From positions 1,426,001 to 1,490,000 of the forward strand of contig JASISA010000009.1 in assembly GCA_031771865.1 (NCBI GenBank): 64,000 nucleotides of DNA, written 5' to 3'. The notes beneath the pieces were generated by a model. It was not told the DNA's origin, made no database searches, and saw nothing but the letters and a program-made list of their open reading frames with translations. The position numbers and the translations under genes were made by a program. How positions within the stretch are numbered: position 1 is the first letter of the stretch; every line of letters starts with the position of its first letter. Source of the stretch: Nothophaeocryptopus gaeumannii. Its lineage: Eukaryota > Ascomycota > Dothideomycetes > Mycosphaerellales > Mycosphaerellaceae. Positions 34,052 through 45,194 of the stretch are shown here, one piece after another.

Positions 34052-35414
34052 AGTGAGTGACTGGAGCTCGAATTGCTTCGATATTGTTGAGAATGAGTGG
34101 GGTGCTTGATGGTAAGCTGTTCTCGAGGAAGACTGCAGAGGATATATCCTGCCGTGGCAGCGAGATCCCGTGCCATGACTTGGTTGTTTTGCCTACCGCA
34201 TGGTATTCCGTGCTCAGCACTACAGCCATCTACTCCCGCGACGTTACCATGAGTTGAAACGCTCTAGTACAGCTTTCTTTAGCAAGCTTTCTTTAGCAGG
34301 ATAGCGGTGAATTGCAAGCCAAAGCTTGAGACGTTTGCTGTATGCCGGCTGCTAGCGCGCGATGTATCGGGCTGGAGCCCCATAGCGCTGATGTATTGAT
34401 GCACAAGATGATCCGTGACACCTCGTCCGTTAGCTACATCAGTGTTGGTCAACTTCTATACAGTGCTGTGGCTTGCTGAATAGGCGGCTCCGCAAGCCAC
34501 GGGAGTCGCGATTCGATGGGACTTGCCTCCGGACAACGTTCCACGCACGGTGATGCTAAGCTTGCAGATCCAAATTGTCAGGCCAGCTCAGCCCTACCGC
34601 TATACAGATGGCTGTGCTGCATGCCTCGTAGTTAGCTGCATCTAAAATCGAGCGTACATGGAAGGAGAGGGGATGAGAGCTCCTTTTAGACAGATGTTTG
34701 CGGTGCTCGCACGTAGTTATGGGGCTTGAAGTCAATCTCAAACCTTCTCGATCCGTCCAATGTCAATGTTGAGTTGACGAGACGGCATGCATGGCTCCAA
34801 AAGCCTCGATGGGCTGGACTTGTAGTCCCATGTCCGGGTTTACGTATCATTGCTGAACGAAGTCGTTCCTCTGCATGAGTCCGTACGTTCTCAGGGCTCT
34901 CTCCGGACCTCAAGGATGCGTGACTTGACGAGTAAGGCTTGCTTGAAGCTCTGAAAGGACGTGTGATACCAGTTCTGTCGCGGTGACTCGACTGTTATGC
35001 ATTCTTTCTCCTTTGAACGTCCGTTAGCGCGGGAGCTTAAGCACTGCCAACTCCCAAGAACACGGGCTGACGGTGCCAGTGGGTGAACGATCGGCATCTG
35101 CCGATTTCCGAACGCGTCTGGCCGCTAGAGGAACCGACAGTGGATAGAAAGAGGATGAGCGTTGGACGATGTTGATGAGAGGGAGGAAGCTGATGCGGGC
35201 TCACTCTTCCAAACAGATGGCTTTTGCTTGGCAGGTGACTAAACTGATAGGATCGCCTCAGGCTCACAGTCCTGCAGGGGAACCATAGACGATGGTTGAA
35301 ACACTGTTGACGACTGGAGGTGGCTTCAGAGCGCTGTTCGACTGTGATGAGAGTACACTGACATGAACAAGGAGACTACATTGTATTTATCTGCAGCAGG
35401 TCCTTTCATGCCTG
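34052..35414. other. Long intergenic region, nothing identified
   Basis: 1.36 kb of normal-composition DNA between the MFS gene start and the DOT1 3' end. Only short frames on both strands. The tandem phrase AGCTTTCTTTAGCA occurs twice at 34268-34299. It should include the MFS promoter. Confidence 0.4.
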
Positions 35415-37247
35415 TCACCTCGTCTTCCTCGCAACAAAATACACTCCCCCCTTATTCGTCCAACTCACACTCCCCTCAGCATACTCAAACTCCTCCGTCT
35501 CCCACACCCCTTCTACCTCCCCTCTCACCCTCCCGCCTTTCCTCCTCGAAGTCCCGCCCAGCGCCACAGTCGAAATCACCTTCGCCCCAACCTTCAACTC
35601 CCTCTCCAACCTCCTTTTCAAAGCGATATTCGTCTCCTCATCAAGTTTGAGGTTATTAACCAACACCACATCCGCTCTCGCCAGCCAGTTCATGATATTT
35701 TGGGATGTGAGGAAGTTGCCGAGCCTCAAGCAGACCGAGCCAGGTTTGAGGCCGTACAACTCACATCTTGCGTGATGTTGCTGTAAATGAACAGCACTTA
35801 CGGCAAACGCTTTACCATCATATTCCATCCCATACGCCTCACAGCCTGTTTCTAGAGCGGCTTGCATGGCCGTCTGTCCGACTCCCGACCCCAAGTCCAC
35901 GTATACGGAAGCCTTGGTTAGGCCGGTTTGGGAGAAGAGTGTGGACAAGAAACTCGGGCGCATTTCACCATATGTAGCTTCGCGAGTCTTGTCGGTTGTG
36001 CGTTCGAGGAGATTTGCGATGTCGGCGATTGAGCGGTCGTGAAGTTGGTCGAAGAGGTGTTCTAGGAAGATTGATGATGGTTTGTGCGATGATGGGAAGG
36101 GCGTCGCTGTATAGGTGCTGATGGAGGAGATGAGAGATTTCCAGGCTTCGATGACTTCGCTATTCCATGCTTGTCGCTTGGTCCAAACATCGCGCATACC
36201 AGCGATTGTCGACGAAACAATGCTCGCATCGTGTACATGTTCGGACAGAAGGATCTCGATCGTCCTGAGAAGATCTTCGAAAGGGTCGAGTTGGCGGGAA
36301 TATTTGTGCTTTCGGTTGTTGATACGCTTTCCAAAAGAGAAACACTCGAAGGCTCCCGATGGACATTGAAGGGGCACATCGAACGCGCTGGGGTGATGTA
36401 GATCTGCAGAATGGTGAAGGGTGGGGACATCCGGTGTCACCCGCTCTGCCCCTTCTTCCTCGCCCTTTGATTCCGAGTCGCAGACAGTGCTTTCTGCATC
36501 ACCATCAAAATGCAGCGGTGATACTGGACATTTGAGCGATAGTTTCAAAGGCAAGATGCGCGGAGGCTTGGGCAGCTCCTCAACCGAAGCAGAAGATTCC
36601 AGCTCGACTCCGCTGTCATTGTCGCCTGGGACCCACTCATTCTCGTAGAGAGCACACTCCTTTCCATGAAGACATACATGCCAAGAGTTCGAAATCTTGC
36701 GAGGAGGCCCAGCCTCTTCCGATGTGGTCTGTCTGCGTCTCTTCGGCATGTCAGATAGATTTGCGTCTGACTCTCCATTCTGCGGTAGGGATGGTGTTTG
36801 TAGACCTGGGGTTGTTCGACGACGTCCTTTGTTTGGTAGGGCTGTTGCAGTATGATCAGCTCTTTCAGGCGAGACATTGGGTGTCTTGTCCGTGCTTTGT
36901 TCGTATTTTGGTGAGCTTTGTTGCGCGAAGAGTACCTCGTTAGATTCTGCATCGTCCGAACTAGCTAATTTTGGATCTGGTGTGAGGTCGACTGTTGGGA
37001 TACCGCACTCGGTGGACGCAAAGTGGTGAGGAAGAAGGCATTTCGTCTTGAGCTCGTCGTTGGGAATATCCTCGACCAACGCCTGTTCGTGAGCTTCATT
37101 CTGCTTCGTCACTCGGATATCATCTGACAGGCTAGAGTTCTGGTGATGGTCGAGATGGGCTGGAGCCTGGGGAATGTCTTGATAGGTGTGAAGTGTTGCG
37201 TTGCCCAGTTCTTCGTTGGCGCAAGTGTCGAGGAAACTATGACCCAT
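35415..37247 (-). CDS. DOT1: Histone H3 lysine-79 methyltransferase DOT1
   Basis: Single-exon gene of 610 residues. The N-terminal 300 residues are low-complexity, acidic and Ser/Pro-rich with basic patches (PKRRRQTTSEE), suited to nucleosome or DNA contact. The C-terminal third is the DOT1 catalytic domain: RPSFLSTLF, motif I VYVDLGSGVGQ at about residue 450, EAYGMEYDGKA, the ARCELYGLKPG block, the ADVVLVNNLKL motif and GAKVISTVAL. Dot1 methylates H3K79 in chromatin without a SET domain and acts in silencing boundaries and DNA repair. ATG MGHSFLDTC was chosen as the first in frame. A 21-nt GT..AG look-alike inside the domain is coding, since spacing matches the family without it. Confidence 0.88.
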   Translation of the reverse strand: MGHSFLDTCANEELGNATLHTYQDIPQAPAHLDHHQNSSLSDDIRVTKQNEAHEQALVEDIPNDELKTKCLLPHHFASTECGIPTVDLTPDPKLASSDDAESNEVLFAQQSSPKYEQSTDKTPNVSPERADHTATALPNKGRRRTTPGLQTPSLPQNGESDANLSDMPKRRRQTTSEEAGPPRKISNSWHVCLHGKECALYENEWVPGDNDSGVELESSASVEELPKPPRILPLKLSLKCPVSPLHFDGDAESTVCDSESKGEEEGAERVTPDVPTLHHSADLHHPSAFDVPLQCPSGAFECFSFGKRINNRKHKYSRQLDPFEDLLRTIEILLSEHVHDASIVSSTIAGMRDVWTKRQAWNSEVIEAWKSLISSISTYTATPFPSSHKPSSIFLEHLFDQLHDRSIADIANLLERTTDKTREATYGEMRPSFLSTLFSQTGLTKASVYVDLGSGVGQTAMQAALETGCEAYGMEYDGKAFAVSAVHLQQHHARCELYGLKPGSVCLRLGNFLTSQNIMNWLARADVVLVNNLKLDEETNIALKRRLERELKVGAKVISTVALGGTSRRKGGRVRGEVEGVWETEEFEYAEGSVSWTNKGGVYFVARKTR

Positions 37248-37574
37248 TAGGTAGTATCGATTTCGCTTTGACAGTCAAGTTGTCGGCAGTCATTAGAGAA
37301 GATCTGTGCCAGGGGAGCCTCCTACAAAGGCATAATGCTGCGGCGCGAGCTGTTACTAGGCTTGCGACCATGCTACCAGACGTGTCTCGAATGAAAGCCA
37401 ACAAGATCTACTGGGCGTGAAAGGAACATGGTGCATTCACTACTTTGTCAGTACAACTATAGCTTGCTTGTTCGCATGCGTTGCGTGCTCGTTATCGCTA
37501 GAACGCCCTGCATCAAGATACATTACAATCAGTTCGCTGACAAACAACTTTAGGGTGGCCGCGCCTGTGAACCA
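37248..37574. other. Intergenic region
   Basis: 327 bases between the DOT1 start and the 3' end of the hydrolase, both on the - strand. It holds the DOT1 promoter. No distinct element seen. Confidence 0.4.
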
Positions 37575-39086
37575 TTACCTGACTATGCTTTGTCTGGGTG
37601 TCTTGGTTCTGTCGTCCACTTCTCGTTGGCCCAGGATCTTTCTCATCTCTCTGCACGCCTTCAAATAGTGCTCCTTGACCCCCGGTGTCGGCTTCCACGG
37701 GTTCGGCGCTTTGTCCCAACCATGTGGAACTTCCGGGATCATGGTATATACTACGTTCTTGTTGATATCGTCCGAGATCAAGCGTTGATGGAAGGCTTGA
37801 CCTTCGTCGAGAAGCATGTCCCACTCGCAAGTGTACATTATAATGTCGTCTGGAAGTCCGTCGCGGAGAAGTGATGTTGGAGCGACTCCAGGTGAGAGGT
37901 ACGGTGAATCCAAGCTAACGTCCTTTGGAGGATGGAGATACGAGTCATCGAAGAGATTGGTGAAGAGTGCAGGAAGCTCCTGGTCTGTTCGTACACACGT
38001 AGCTCGGCGTTCTTCGCGCGTTCGAGTGTAATCCAGGGAAGGATACCAGGGAACGATAGCCCTGATCTTAACAGGAGGCATCGTAATGCTGTGTTCCGTC
38101 AAGGTCGTGCCACTCTTAATTGGACGACCAGGCACGGGTGGCGGCGGTCCTCTAGAATCTACCACCTGCTCTTGGTTCGCATTCGGTGGCACTTTCGTTG
38201 AGCTGCTCGATGCAGAGTCCCAGTTAGAGGATGATGGTCGGTCAAAGGTCGCCAGGCTCACATTAGGCGCTCCTTGCTCCTGGGTGGTGGTCTCTTCCGG
38301 CTCGTCGCGTGCGAATCCAGTCAAATGGTCGTACAGCCGCAGAGGCACAGTAAATGACATGTTGCCTCCCGATGAGAAGCCAGAGATGATGATCTTCTCG
38401 GGGTCGATGCCAAGTTCTTCGGCATGCTTATGTATCCACAGCACTGCATCGACGCCATCTTCTACAGGAATAGGAAATGGGTGTTCGGGAGCGAGACGGT
38501 AGTCGACTGACACCACGACGGCGTTGAGTTCGTTGACAACAGTGCCGCACCATCTGGCATCGTCATGCGCAGATCCAAGTGTGAAGCCGCCTCCATGAAA
38601 GTTGATGATAACAGGATATCCACCCCAGCGTCTCGCACTCCTTCTCCTTCTCCGCAGCCCGTCTCCAATGGAGCTTATGCTCATCCTCATCTTGCTCCTA
38701 TCTTGCGGACTGCGCTCGTCCTCATCTTCGCTGTCTAGTCCCGGCCTATTCGTCCAAAGCGCCCTTTGGATCTGGTAGTCGCCCGGGACGTAAAAGTAGA
38801 GATTAATTTGGCCCGGCTGGCTGGATACTGTACTGTCGATCGTTCTGTAGAAACTCGGTTTCGGCGGTCGTGGCGGCGCAAGTCGATGTAGCAGCATTCC
38901 AATACCCATCAAAAACCTCCACATTACTGCCTGCATATGTAGAACCCATCGTGGTCGATTGCTCTTAGTGACGTACGTGCGGATATCGCGCTTGTCCTTG
39001 TAGTAGTGCGGCAAATGTGGGAGCATAGACTTGCGGTGCTCAACTCGCGGCGAGCTGGGCCCGTCCGTATCGGCGGTGGTGGCCAT
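37575..39086 (-). CDS. Alpha/beta hydrolase, hormone-sensitive-lipase (GDXG-like) family
   Basis: Single-exon gene of 503 residues from ATG (MATTADTDG). The oxyanion-hole motif HGGGFTLGS (about residue 160), the nucleophile elbow GFSSGGN, a charge-relay Asp in CEWDMLLDEG and the His in EVPHGWD give a complete catalytic triad. YRLAPEHPFP between the first two is a strong HSL-family signature. A hydrophobic stretch, WRFLMGIGMLLHRLA, near residue 60 could anchor it to a membrane or lipid surface. Two Ser/Glu-rich inserts (residues 115-150 and 270-320) lengthen it beyond the usual 320-400. It likely hydrolyses esters of lipids or xenobiotics; substrate unknown. Confidence 0.85.
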   Translation of the reverse strand: MATTADTDGPSSPRVEHRKSMLPHLPHYYKDKRDIRTYVTKSNRPRWVLHMQAVMWRFLMGIGMLLHRLAPPRPPKPSFYRTIDSTVSSQPGQINLYFYVPGDYQIQRALWTNRPGLDSEDEDERSPQDRSKMRMSISSIGDGLRRRRRSARRWGGYPVIINFHGGGFTLGSAHDDARWCGTVVNELNAVVVSVDYRLAPEHPFPIPVEDGVDAVLWIHKHAEELGIDPEKIIISGFSSGGNMSFTVPLRLYDHLTGFARDEPEETTTQEQGAPNVSLATFDRPSSSNWDSASSSSTKVPPNANQEQVVDSRGPPPPVPGRPIKSGTTLTEHSITMPPVKIRAIVPWYPSLDYTRTREERRATCVRTDQELPALFTNLFDDSYLHPPKDVSLDSPYLSPGVAPTSLLRDGLPDDIIMYTCEWDMLLDEGQAFHQRLISDDINKNVVYTMIPEVPHGWDKAPNPWKPTPGVKEHYLKACREMRKILGQREVDDRTKTPRQSIVR

Positions 39087-40196
39087 GTTGGCGGTGGTTG
39101 TGGCTCACGAGGAGGAGGAGGAGGGGATCAAGTCGAAATTCACGTCCTGGTAATGAACTCCATTGGGGCGGAGGGTGGCGGAGATAAGTACGGAGGAGCT
39201 CGCTGACGACGATAGGGGGGTTGGCCTGGGTGGCAGGGGAGGTGTATGATCCGAAACGTAAGCTAATAGTGGCGAGACACTCGGAGAAGCAAGCCAGGAG
39301 CAAGTCTTGGTATCTTGATGGTTGCTTTGTCAGTGCTTAGCAGTCCGACTGATGCATGAGCAGAGGTGAACCCCAGGACCACCACGTGCCACTTTCCAAT
39401 GCGTGACGTCGAAGGCGCAGAAGCAACAGGGAATCCAAATGAGAACGGTCGGCATCTTCGGCAGAACGCAGGCCGAAGGAGAAGCAACATCAATATCAAC
39501 CATCGATCCGAGACCGACCTCCTTGTTCCTAGCAATACGAACGTCGAAGGCCTTGTTCCTGGCCCATTATATGTCTACGGGAGCATCTAAACCACCTTCG
39601 TACACTGCGCGATTGTAGCGTGCCACATGGAGACCACCAAGAAACGGCAACGGAGAGACGAGAGGCCAGTCTATCTGTGCTGATACACTTACAGGACGGG
39701 AGACGTCAATGTCTCATCATGGGCCGAATAGAAGGGAGTGAGAGAGAGGGGATATATAACTGCCCTTTCACCCAGCATCAAGCCGTTTTCAAACAGCACG
39801 AGTGCGCTTTCCCGAGCGTAGTGAGCGTCCCGATGGAGAAGAATTCTTTACCGGTATCTTGGTAACATATCAGCATCTCAAGGGAATTTGAGTCTCCATG
39901 CCATTCATCGCTCCTTCGACAACATCTCGATGGAGTACTTACTCGAGATATGTGAGATGTGGTGCCTGCTCGAATGTGGCGGACCATGCTCCTGCATCTT
40001 GTTCCCCTCCGGCATCTCAAGGGAAAGTCGAGGCTCCATGCTATCAATTGCACCTTCGACGGTCTCAAGAGGCGCTTGCCTCCCGAAACATGTACGACGG
40101 CAGCTTCCCTTCCCAACATGAGCACCTCGTACTAAGCCCTCCTGTTCCCTCTCCGCAGCCTCTCCTCTCACGCAATCAACGAGACACCAATCGCAG
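39087..40196. promoter_or_regulatory. Divergent intergenic region with internal repeat
   Basis: 1.1 kb between divergent starts of the hydrolase (-) and the SDR (+). It contains a GGA-rich run (about 39107-39128) and an imperfect direct repeat of about 47 bases (39874-39920 and 40013-40060) in the SDR-proximal part. Short frames elsewhere are not convincing. Confidence 0.45.
39874..40060. repeat. Imperfect direct repeat, 139 bp spacing
   Basis: CATCTCAAGGGAA starts both copies (39874 and 40013), and both end in CCTTCGAC after 47 and 48 bases. About 35 positions agree with one single-base gap. Position 140-320 bases upstream of the SDR start suggests regulatory sites or an old local duplication. 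Confidence 0.5.
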
Positions 40197-41740
40197 ATGA
40201 CGATGTCTTCTCGCCCGCCCGCGGCTCTGCCGCCTGACCGAAACACCATCACCGATCGAAACCCCTTCAATGCCCTCAATTCCGAGCAAAACGCCCCATC
40301 CACCCACCAAGATCCTGCGGAAGACAGTTCTACGAGCCCCAGCGATCCACCAGACACAATCCGACGAAGAAGCGTCACGCTCCCCAGACTCGCAATCGAA
40401 ACACTAGCTCACGATCACCGATCTATTCGCCGGGCTTTCGACACCTATCTCACGCTTCTCGCGCTCTTACCATGCACCTGGAGTGTACTCCATGCCTTCC
40501 TTGACCACCTCCTTCCCTCGAAGCTCTGCAGAGTGGAAACGCCATTTCCAACCAGGAAGCATCTCGCCGGCAAAAACGTACTCATCACTGGCGGCAACAG
40601 CTCACAAGGAATGGAGCTTGCTCGTATATTTGCAGTGTCAGGGGCATGCGTAGTTCTAACCTGCTCTGACGAAGCGAAGCGTTCTGCAGCCCGTACAGAA
40701 CTCGCAAATTTTGTCGATTTCCAGCCGAAGAACGTCCATTTTGCGCCAAACCCGGTTACTGCGAAAAAGCACGTGGAATTGGGGCGGAAGGAGAGCGTGA
40801 TCAGCAATCCCGATCAGAGGTAAACCAGGTCTGTCGCTTCTCGAGTATCAAACCGCTGACCATGCACAGCAATGACACGCCCGGCCCTTCAGTTTCGACT
40901 TCCAAGCCGAGCGATACGCGAGTCAAAGCTATGCAACTTGACCTGTCTGATACCGATAGCGTAAAGAAATTCCCAAAAGCCTGGGAGGGTTTGAGCATTG
41001 GAGGAATCGATATTCTCATTCACAATGCCAGCATGCCAGTCCATACGCCATCACGAGGCCGGGTCACAAGCACCAATATGGGAAGGATGTACATGGTCAA
41101 CTTTCTCAGCTCATTCATGTTGACCGGGCTGCTGGAGTCCAAGCTGAACAGGTTTGTCCGCATTAGACTCTGGAAGCGCCACAACAGTATACTGACTTTT
41201 GCCACTAGGAATGCCCGTGTTTTGTTTGGCAGCTCCTTCCTACACTACCTGGGAAACCTCTCATTCTCTGTCGACTCACCATACGTCGGGCCGTCCAACG
41301 ACATTTCCGACGCTTTTACGTATGCCACCACGAAGAAGATGCAGATTGCCCTAGTTCAGATGCTTGCCCGCCGCTGGAGCAACCGCGAATCCGCTCTCCG
41401 CGCGCACGCATACAACCCAGGCGTCCCAAAGGCCTCCAGCTTCTTCTCGAAGATCTGGCAGGATGAGCGGCCGTCGATGTTCAGAGAGACGATTTGGTGG
41501 GTTTTATGCTGGTATTCATGGATTCTTGGACAAAAGAGCCTTCGGAAGTCCGTTTCGACGGCTTGGTGGTTGGCCACTGCCCCGGAGAACGAAATTCAGG
41601 GTGGTAATGGAGGCTACTTCGATCGATGTATCCGTAGAGCTACGATGGTCGATTCCCTAAATGAGAGACTGACTGAGCAGCTGTGGGCGACTTGGGAGGC
41701 AGATTCAGGCGTTACCTGGTCGAGAGAGCAAGGAGATTGA
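40197..41740 (+). CDS. Short-chain dehydrogenase/reductase with N-terminal membrane segment
   Basis: Three exons (40197-40819, 40870-41151, 41209-41740) give 478 residues. Introns are 50 nt (GTAAAC, GCTGACC, CACAG) and 57 nt (GTTTGT, TACTGAC, CACTAG). The second is a multiple of three without stops, so read-through would also stay open; splicing gives the better SDR alignment. A hydrophobic helix (TLLALLPCTWSVLHAFL, about residue 90) precedes the Rossmann fold. Motifs are the cofactor site ITGGNSSQGM (a variant of TGxxxGxG), DILIHNAS, FGSSFLHYLG and the catalytic YATTKK. It resembles membrane-bound fungal reductases acting on sterols or lipids; substrate unknown. Confidence 0.75.
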
Positions 41741-42147
41741 CGTGAGAAGAACAAGAACAGGATGACGGCGGATGATACCTCTCCAAAAATATCAAAACGA
41801 CCAAGCGGCGAAGAGCGACTTCGAGTGGTTATTATGAGTTTGAGCACTCGAGATGAGAGAATATGATAGGGAGAGCAGCAATAGCGATTGTTACCAGATA
41901 TGGCATTAGCACATACATATATCATCGGACTTCCTTCCGTTGTCAGCTCCATTGCTACCTACCTCCGGGCTAACGCAAGAGCTCCGCTTCCGAATCCGCG
42001 ATCCGCAGCGACCCTGTCGTCACATCCGCCTTCGTACAACGACGTTCATCTCCTTTCGATATGTAGATACTGTGCAACCCACTCCCCGTCCCAACGATCA
42101 ACCTCGACTTAAGCCTTCGAGGAGAGAAGAACGACACGAACTTGGCG
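41741..42147. other. Intergenic region
   Basis: 407 bases between two + strand genes. No convincing frame. Likely holds the promoter of the methyltransferase. Confidence 0.4.
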
Positions 42148-43088
42148 ATGGCGAAACCCCATCCGCAAATCTCAGAATCAACAAAAACGGACCTCAGGAA
42201 AATGTACTACGAAGACGATCCTCATATCTCAGCTGTAACAAGAGATATCCTCACTCAATATAGCGGGATTCCAGAGCATCAGATCATTCCTCATATTAAA
42301 GAGATCGTAAGTCTTCCTTTCCTTTCCTTTCCTTTCCTTTCCTTTGCTTTCCTTTGCTTTCCTTTGCACTTCCATCCAACCGTCTTCCAAGAAAGGATTC
42401 AGCTCACCTTGCCCAGCGAGAAAAAGCCTGGTCAACATTCAACTACCCCTGCATAGGCCGCTACGGATTTCTCGACTTCTCCATTTCCGAAGACTTAATC
42501 TACGATCGCGTCCTGTCCGATCTCAAAACCAACTCCGATACTCGCCTCTTGGATCTAGGCTGCTGTTTTGGACAAGATATTCGGAAACTCATTTTTGATG
42601 GCGCACCTGCTTCCCAAATCGTTGGGAGCGAGCTTGACGAGGAGTTTGTCAAATTGGGATATGCGCTGTTTCGCGATCAAGGGAAATTGGATGTGGAGTT
42701 CAAGACGGGAGATTTTTTTGGTGATGAGAAGGCGGGATTGGAAGATGGGAGTTTCGATTATATTCATGCAGCGTCATTCTTTCATCTGTTCAATTACAGT
42801 ATGCAAGTCGAGGCTATGAGCAGAGCAGTGGAGCTCCTCAAGCCCCGATCTGGTTCCGCGATCTTTGGGCGACAGGCGGCGGTGTGGGAGCCTGGATCCT
42901 ATCAGCGGAAAATAGATAAGGAGTATGAGGTGTATCGGCACAACGAGGAATCGTTTAAGGAGTTCGTGGCGGAGGTGGCGAAGAAGACGGGGAAGGAATT
43001 GAAGACAGACGTGCAGATGTTTGAGAGGAAGAGGGAGCCTGGTGGGGAAGTGTGGTTGATGCAGAGATACGTGGTCGAGGTTGTATGA
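42148..43088 (+). CDS. SAM-dependent methyltransferase, fungal secondary-metabolism (AusD/TpcH-like) type
   Basis: Exons 42148-42306 and 42417-43088 with a 110 nt intron (GTAAGT to GCCCAG) encode 276 residues. Splicing produces HIKEIREKAWSTFNYPCIGR, a hallmark of this fungal family. Motif I is LLDLGCCFGQDIRKL (about residue 95) followed by DGAPASQIVGSELDEEF, and later SFDYIHAASFFHLF. The relatives I know methylate polyketide or meroterpenoid intermediates. No polyketide synthase, terpene cyclase or P450 occurs in this window, so the pathway is unknown and it may act alone. The start is the second codon pair of the frame; the upstream TTG is not used. A paralogue lies at 61683-62597. Confidence 0.78.
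42315..42366 (+). repeat. CCTTT pentanucleotide array in intron
   Basis: About ten CCTTT-type units, some CCTTTG, fill the 5' half of the methyltransferase intron. A polypyrimidine array of this sort may vary in length between isolates. Confidence 0.75.
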
Positions 43089-43275
43089 AAGTGATGTGTC
43101 ATAGACCGTCCGAACAGACAGCTCCGACTGTTCGATACTGGTTGGTATAGATACTATACATGTGGTCAGCGAAGCCAAAGCTGCGACCCAAATTCATAAC
43201 AAAGCAACAAAATCGCTATGCTCCATCATGTCATCCATAGTCTTGTTTTGCGCCAGACGCCTCGCTTATGCCAAA

Positions 43276-44657
43276 CTAGCACATCTTATACTCGCAGTGC
43301 CCATCCGCGATCCGGCCAGACTCTTCCGTCTCGAGCTTGTAATCAATCGCGATGTCCAAATCTCTCCGGTTCCTGTCATTAGGGCTGCACGAAAGTTGCC
43401 CAGCAACGTTCTCCCCCGCCTCGACAGTGAGGACGTCGGCTAGATAGAAGACCGTCTGCTTCCAGTGTGTGTATCTAGTATGTGGACCGGTGCTGAATCG
43501 TACAGGCTTGTGGCAGGCGGTGAACTCGATGTCGAACCAGGCGATCAGAGCGTGAATGAAGTCTGTTCGGCGGACGGAGAGCTTGAATGGAAGCTTGAAG
43601 TTGAGGTCGGCAGTGGTGCAAGTGTACAGGTCAAGGGTGATGACGGCGGACGGATCGGTGACAACGGCCTTGAGCTCGACTGTGTCGACGAGGGGCTCGG
43701 TCAGGGCGGTGAGCTTGAGGGGCGTGTAATCGAAGCCGTAGACGTTATCCCAGACTGGTGAGATGTCAGTGTATTTCCTGCAATGCAATGTAGCATGTGG
43801 AACGCACATCCGATCTTCTCATCCTTGTACTCTCCATCCTCGATACCAGCCATGAAGATGGTGGCCTTGTCCGGGAAGATCAATCCCTTGCCATCCTTCC
43901 TCAAGTATCGGTCTCGTGCCCAAAGGACAGTGTCCAACATGCTCTCGTACAGGAGGAAGTATCCCATCCACTCGGAGATGATAATATCGACTTCAGGGAA
44001 TGGCAGCTCGACTTCCTCCATCTTGCCCTGGAGCAGTGTGATCTTTTCTGACATGCCGTTCGCAGCAACAATCTCTCGTGCCTTGTAGATGATGGTGGAC
44101 ATGTCAACGCCGATGACATGTTTGGCGCCAGCCTTCACGGCGAACCTGTTTAACACGCATTGTTAGGACTCGTTGCTCTTTCTATAATCAAGCGGAATCG
44201 GGGTGATCGGAATGGGGATCGAGATCGTGTGGGAGAGGTGTTAAGTACATGCTCAGGATGGATGTACCGCATCCGACGTCCAGCACCACCTTGTCCTTGA
44301 AGATGTGCGGGTTGTTGTAGATGGCATCGCGATAGGACTTGGTGCGCACTTCATCTTTCTGCAATAACTGTCAGCATACGATGCTCCCCAAGACTGTTCT
44401 TTGAGACTACCGACCAACATCTCCTCGTGGATGCCTTCGCGAAACTACCCGTCAGTGTTATGCTCGACCTTCCGCTACTCGGCCTAAGACTGACCGTGGT
44501 GGTTGTAGCTGGTTTTCGGTCAGCAATGTATCCTCTCTCCCATCCATTTTGGAACGATGTCTTACCTGTTGAAGTAATGAGCCTCGCTATGGACAAGACC
44601 CGCCATGGGGTCGTCGTTGGCCTTGCGCGGCGGCTGCTGAGAGGGGGTGTTCGCCAT
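43276..44657 (-). CDS. Protein arginine N-methyltransferase 1 (type I PRMT, Hmt1/RmtA)
   Basis: Six exons: 44566-44657, 44495-44508, 44415-44434, 44249-44358, 43808-44145 and 43276-43754, for 350 residues, the standard PRMT1 length. Two exons are only 14 and 20 nt; they are needed to rebuild AHYFNSYNHHGIHEEML. Signatures are VLDVGCGTSILSMF (motif I), the double-E loop SEWMGYFLLYESML, WDNVYGFDY and the THW loop TRYTHWKQT near the C-terminus. The enzyme makes asymmetric dimethylarginine on histone H4R3 and RNA-binding proteins in nucleus and cytosol. Motif I reads GCGTS where most PRMT1 proteins have GCGTG. Introns of 53-103 nt all have GT-AG borders. Confidence 0.92.
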
Positions 44658-45194
44658 GATGTGAAAGCCTCAAATAGGTACTTGAAGACTCTGATTGAGT
44701 GTTTCGGAGGGATATTTTCGTTTCAATGGAGTGTCGAGTGCCGTATCAAGTTGCGCAGAAAAGTGCATCAACTTTCTGGTGAGAAGACCCTGATAGTTCT
44801 AATCCCTGCTAGCGCAAAGCACAGACGGCAAGTGACGGCGGGCTGAATGGACTTTCACCAAACTCTGGCTATCACATTCCAGCTAAATGATTGTTCACTT
44901 CACATGTTCCACTCCACGCCCAGATATCTATTCTATCACGATCCTATGCCCATCTACATACCATCGTGAGCAATGGTCCATGTCCAGATAACACCAATCG
45001 TCCAAAGAGCCGGAGTCCTTACTCCGGTGCCATCTTCCCATGCCTGTATTCCCAGCCCTGGCACTGTTTGGCCAAACTCCTCATATGTCCCATAAACTCC
45101 TCGCTTTCAAAGAAGAGCAGTATCATGGCAGTGCACGTAATAACATAATCTTCATGCTTTTGTAAATCCACAGGCTGAACAGGATTGCGCCCAC
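44658..45194. other. Intergenic region
   Basis: 537 bases between the PRMT1 start and the 3' end of the MFS gene, both on the - strand. No convincing coding frame. PRMT1 promoter presumed at the left end. Confidence 0.4.

Noticed and set aside
35780..35804. GTAAGT...TTTACAG inside DOT1 as an intron
   Set aside because: Only 21 nt, and the DOT1 domain spacing matches the family when it is kept as coding.
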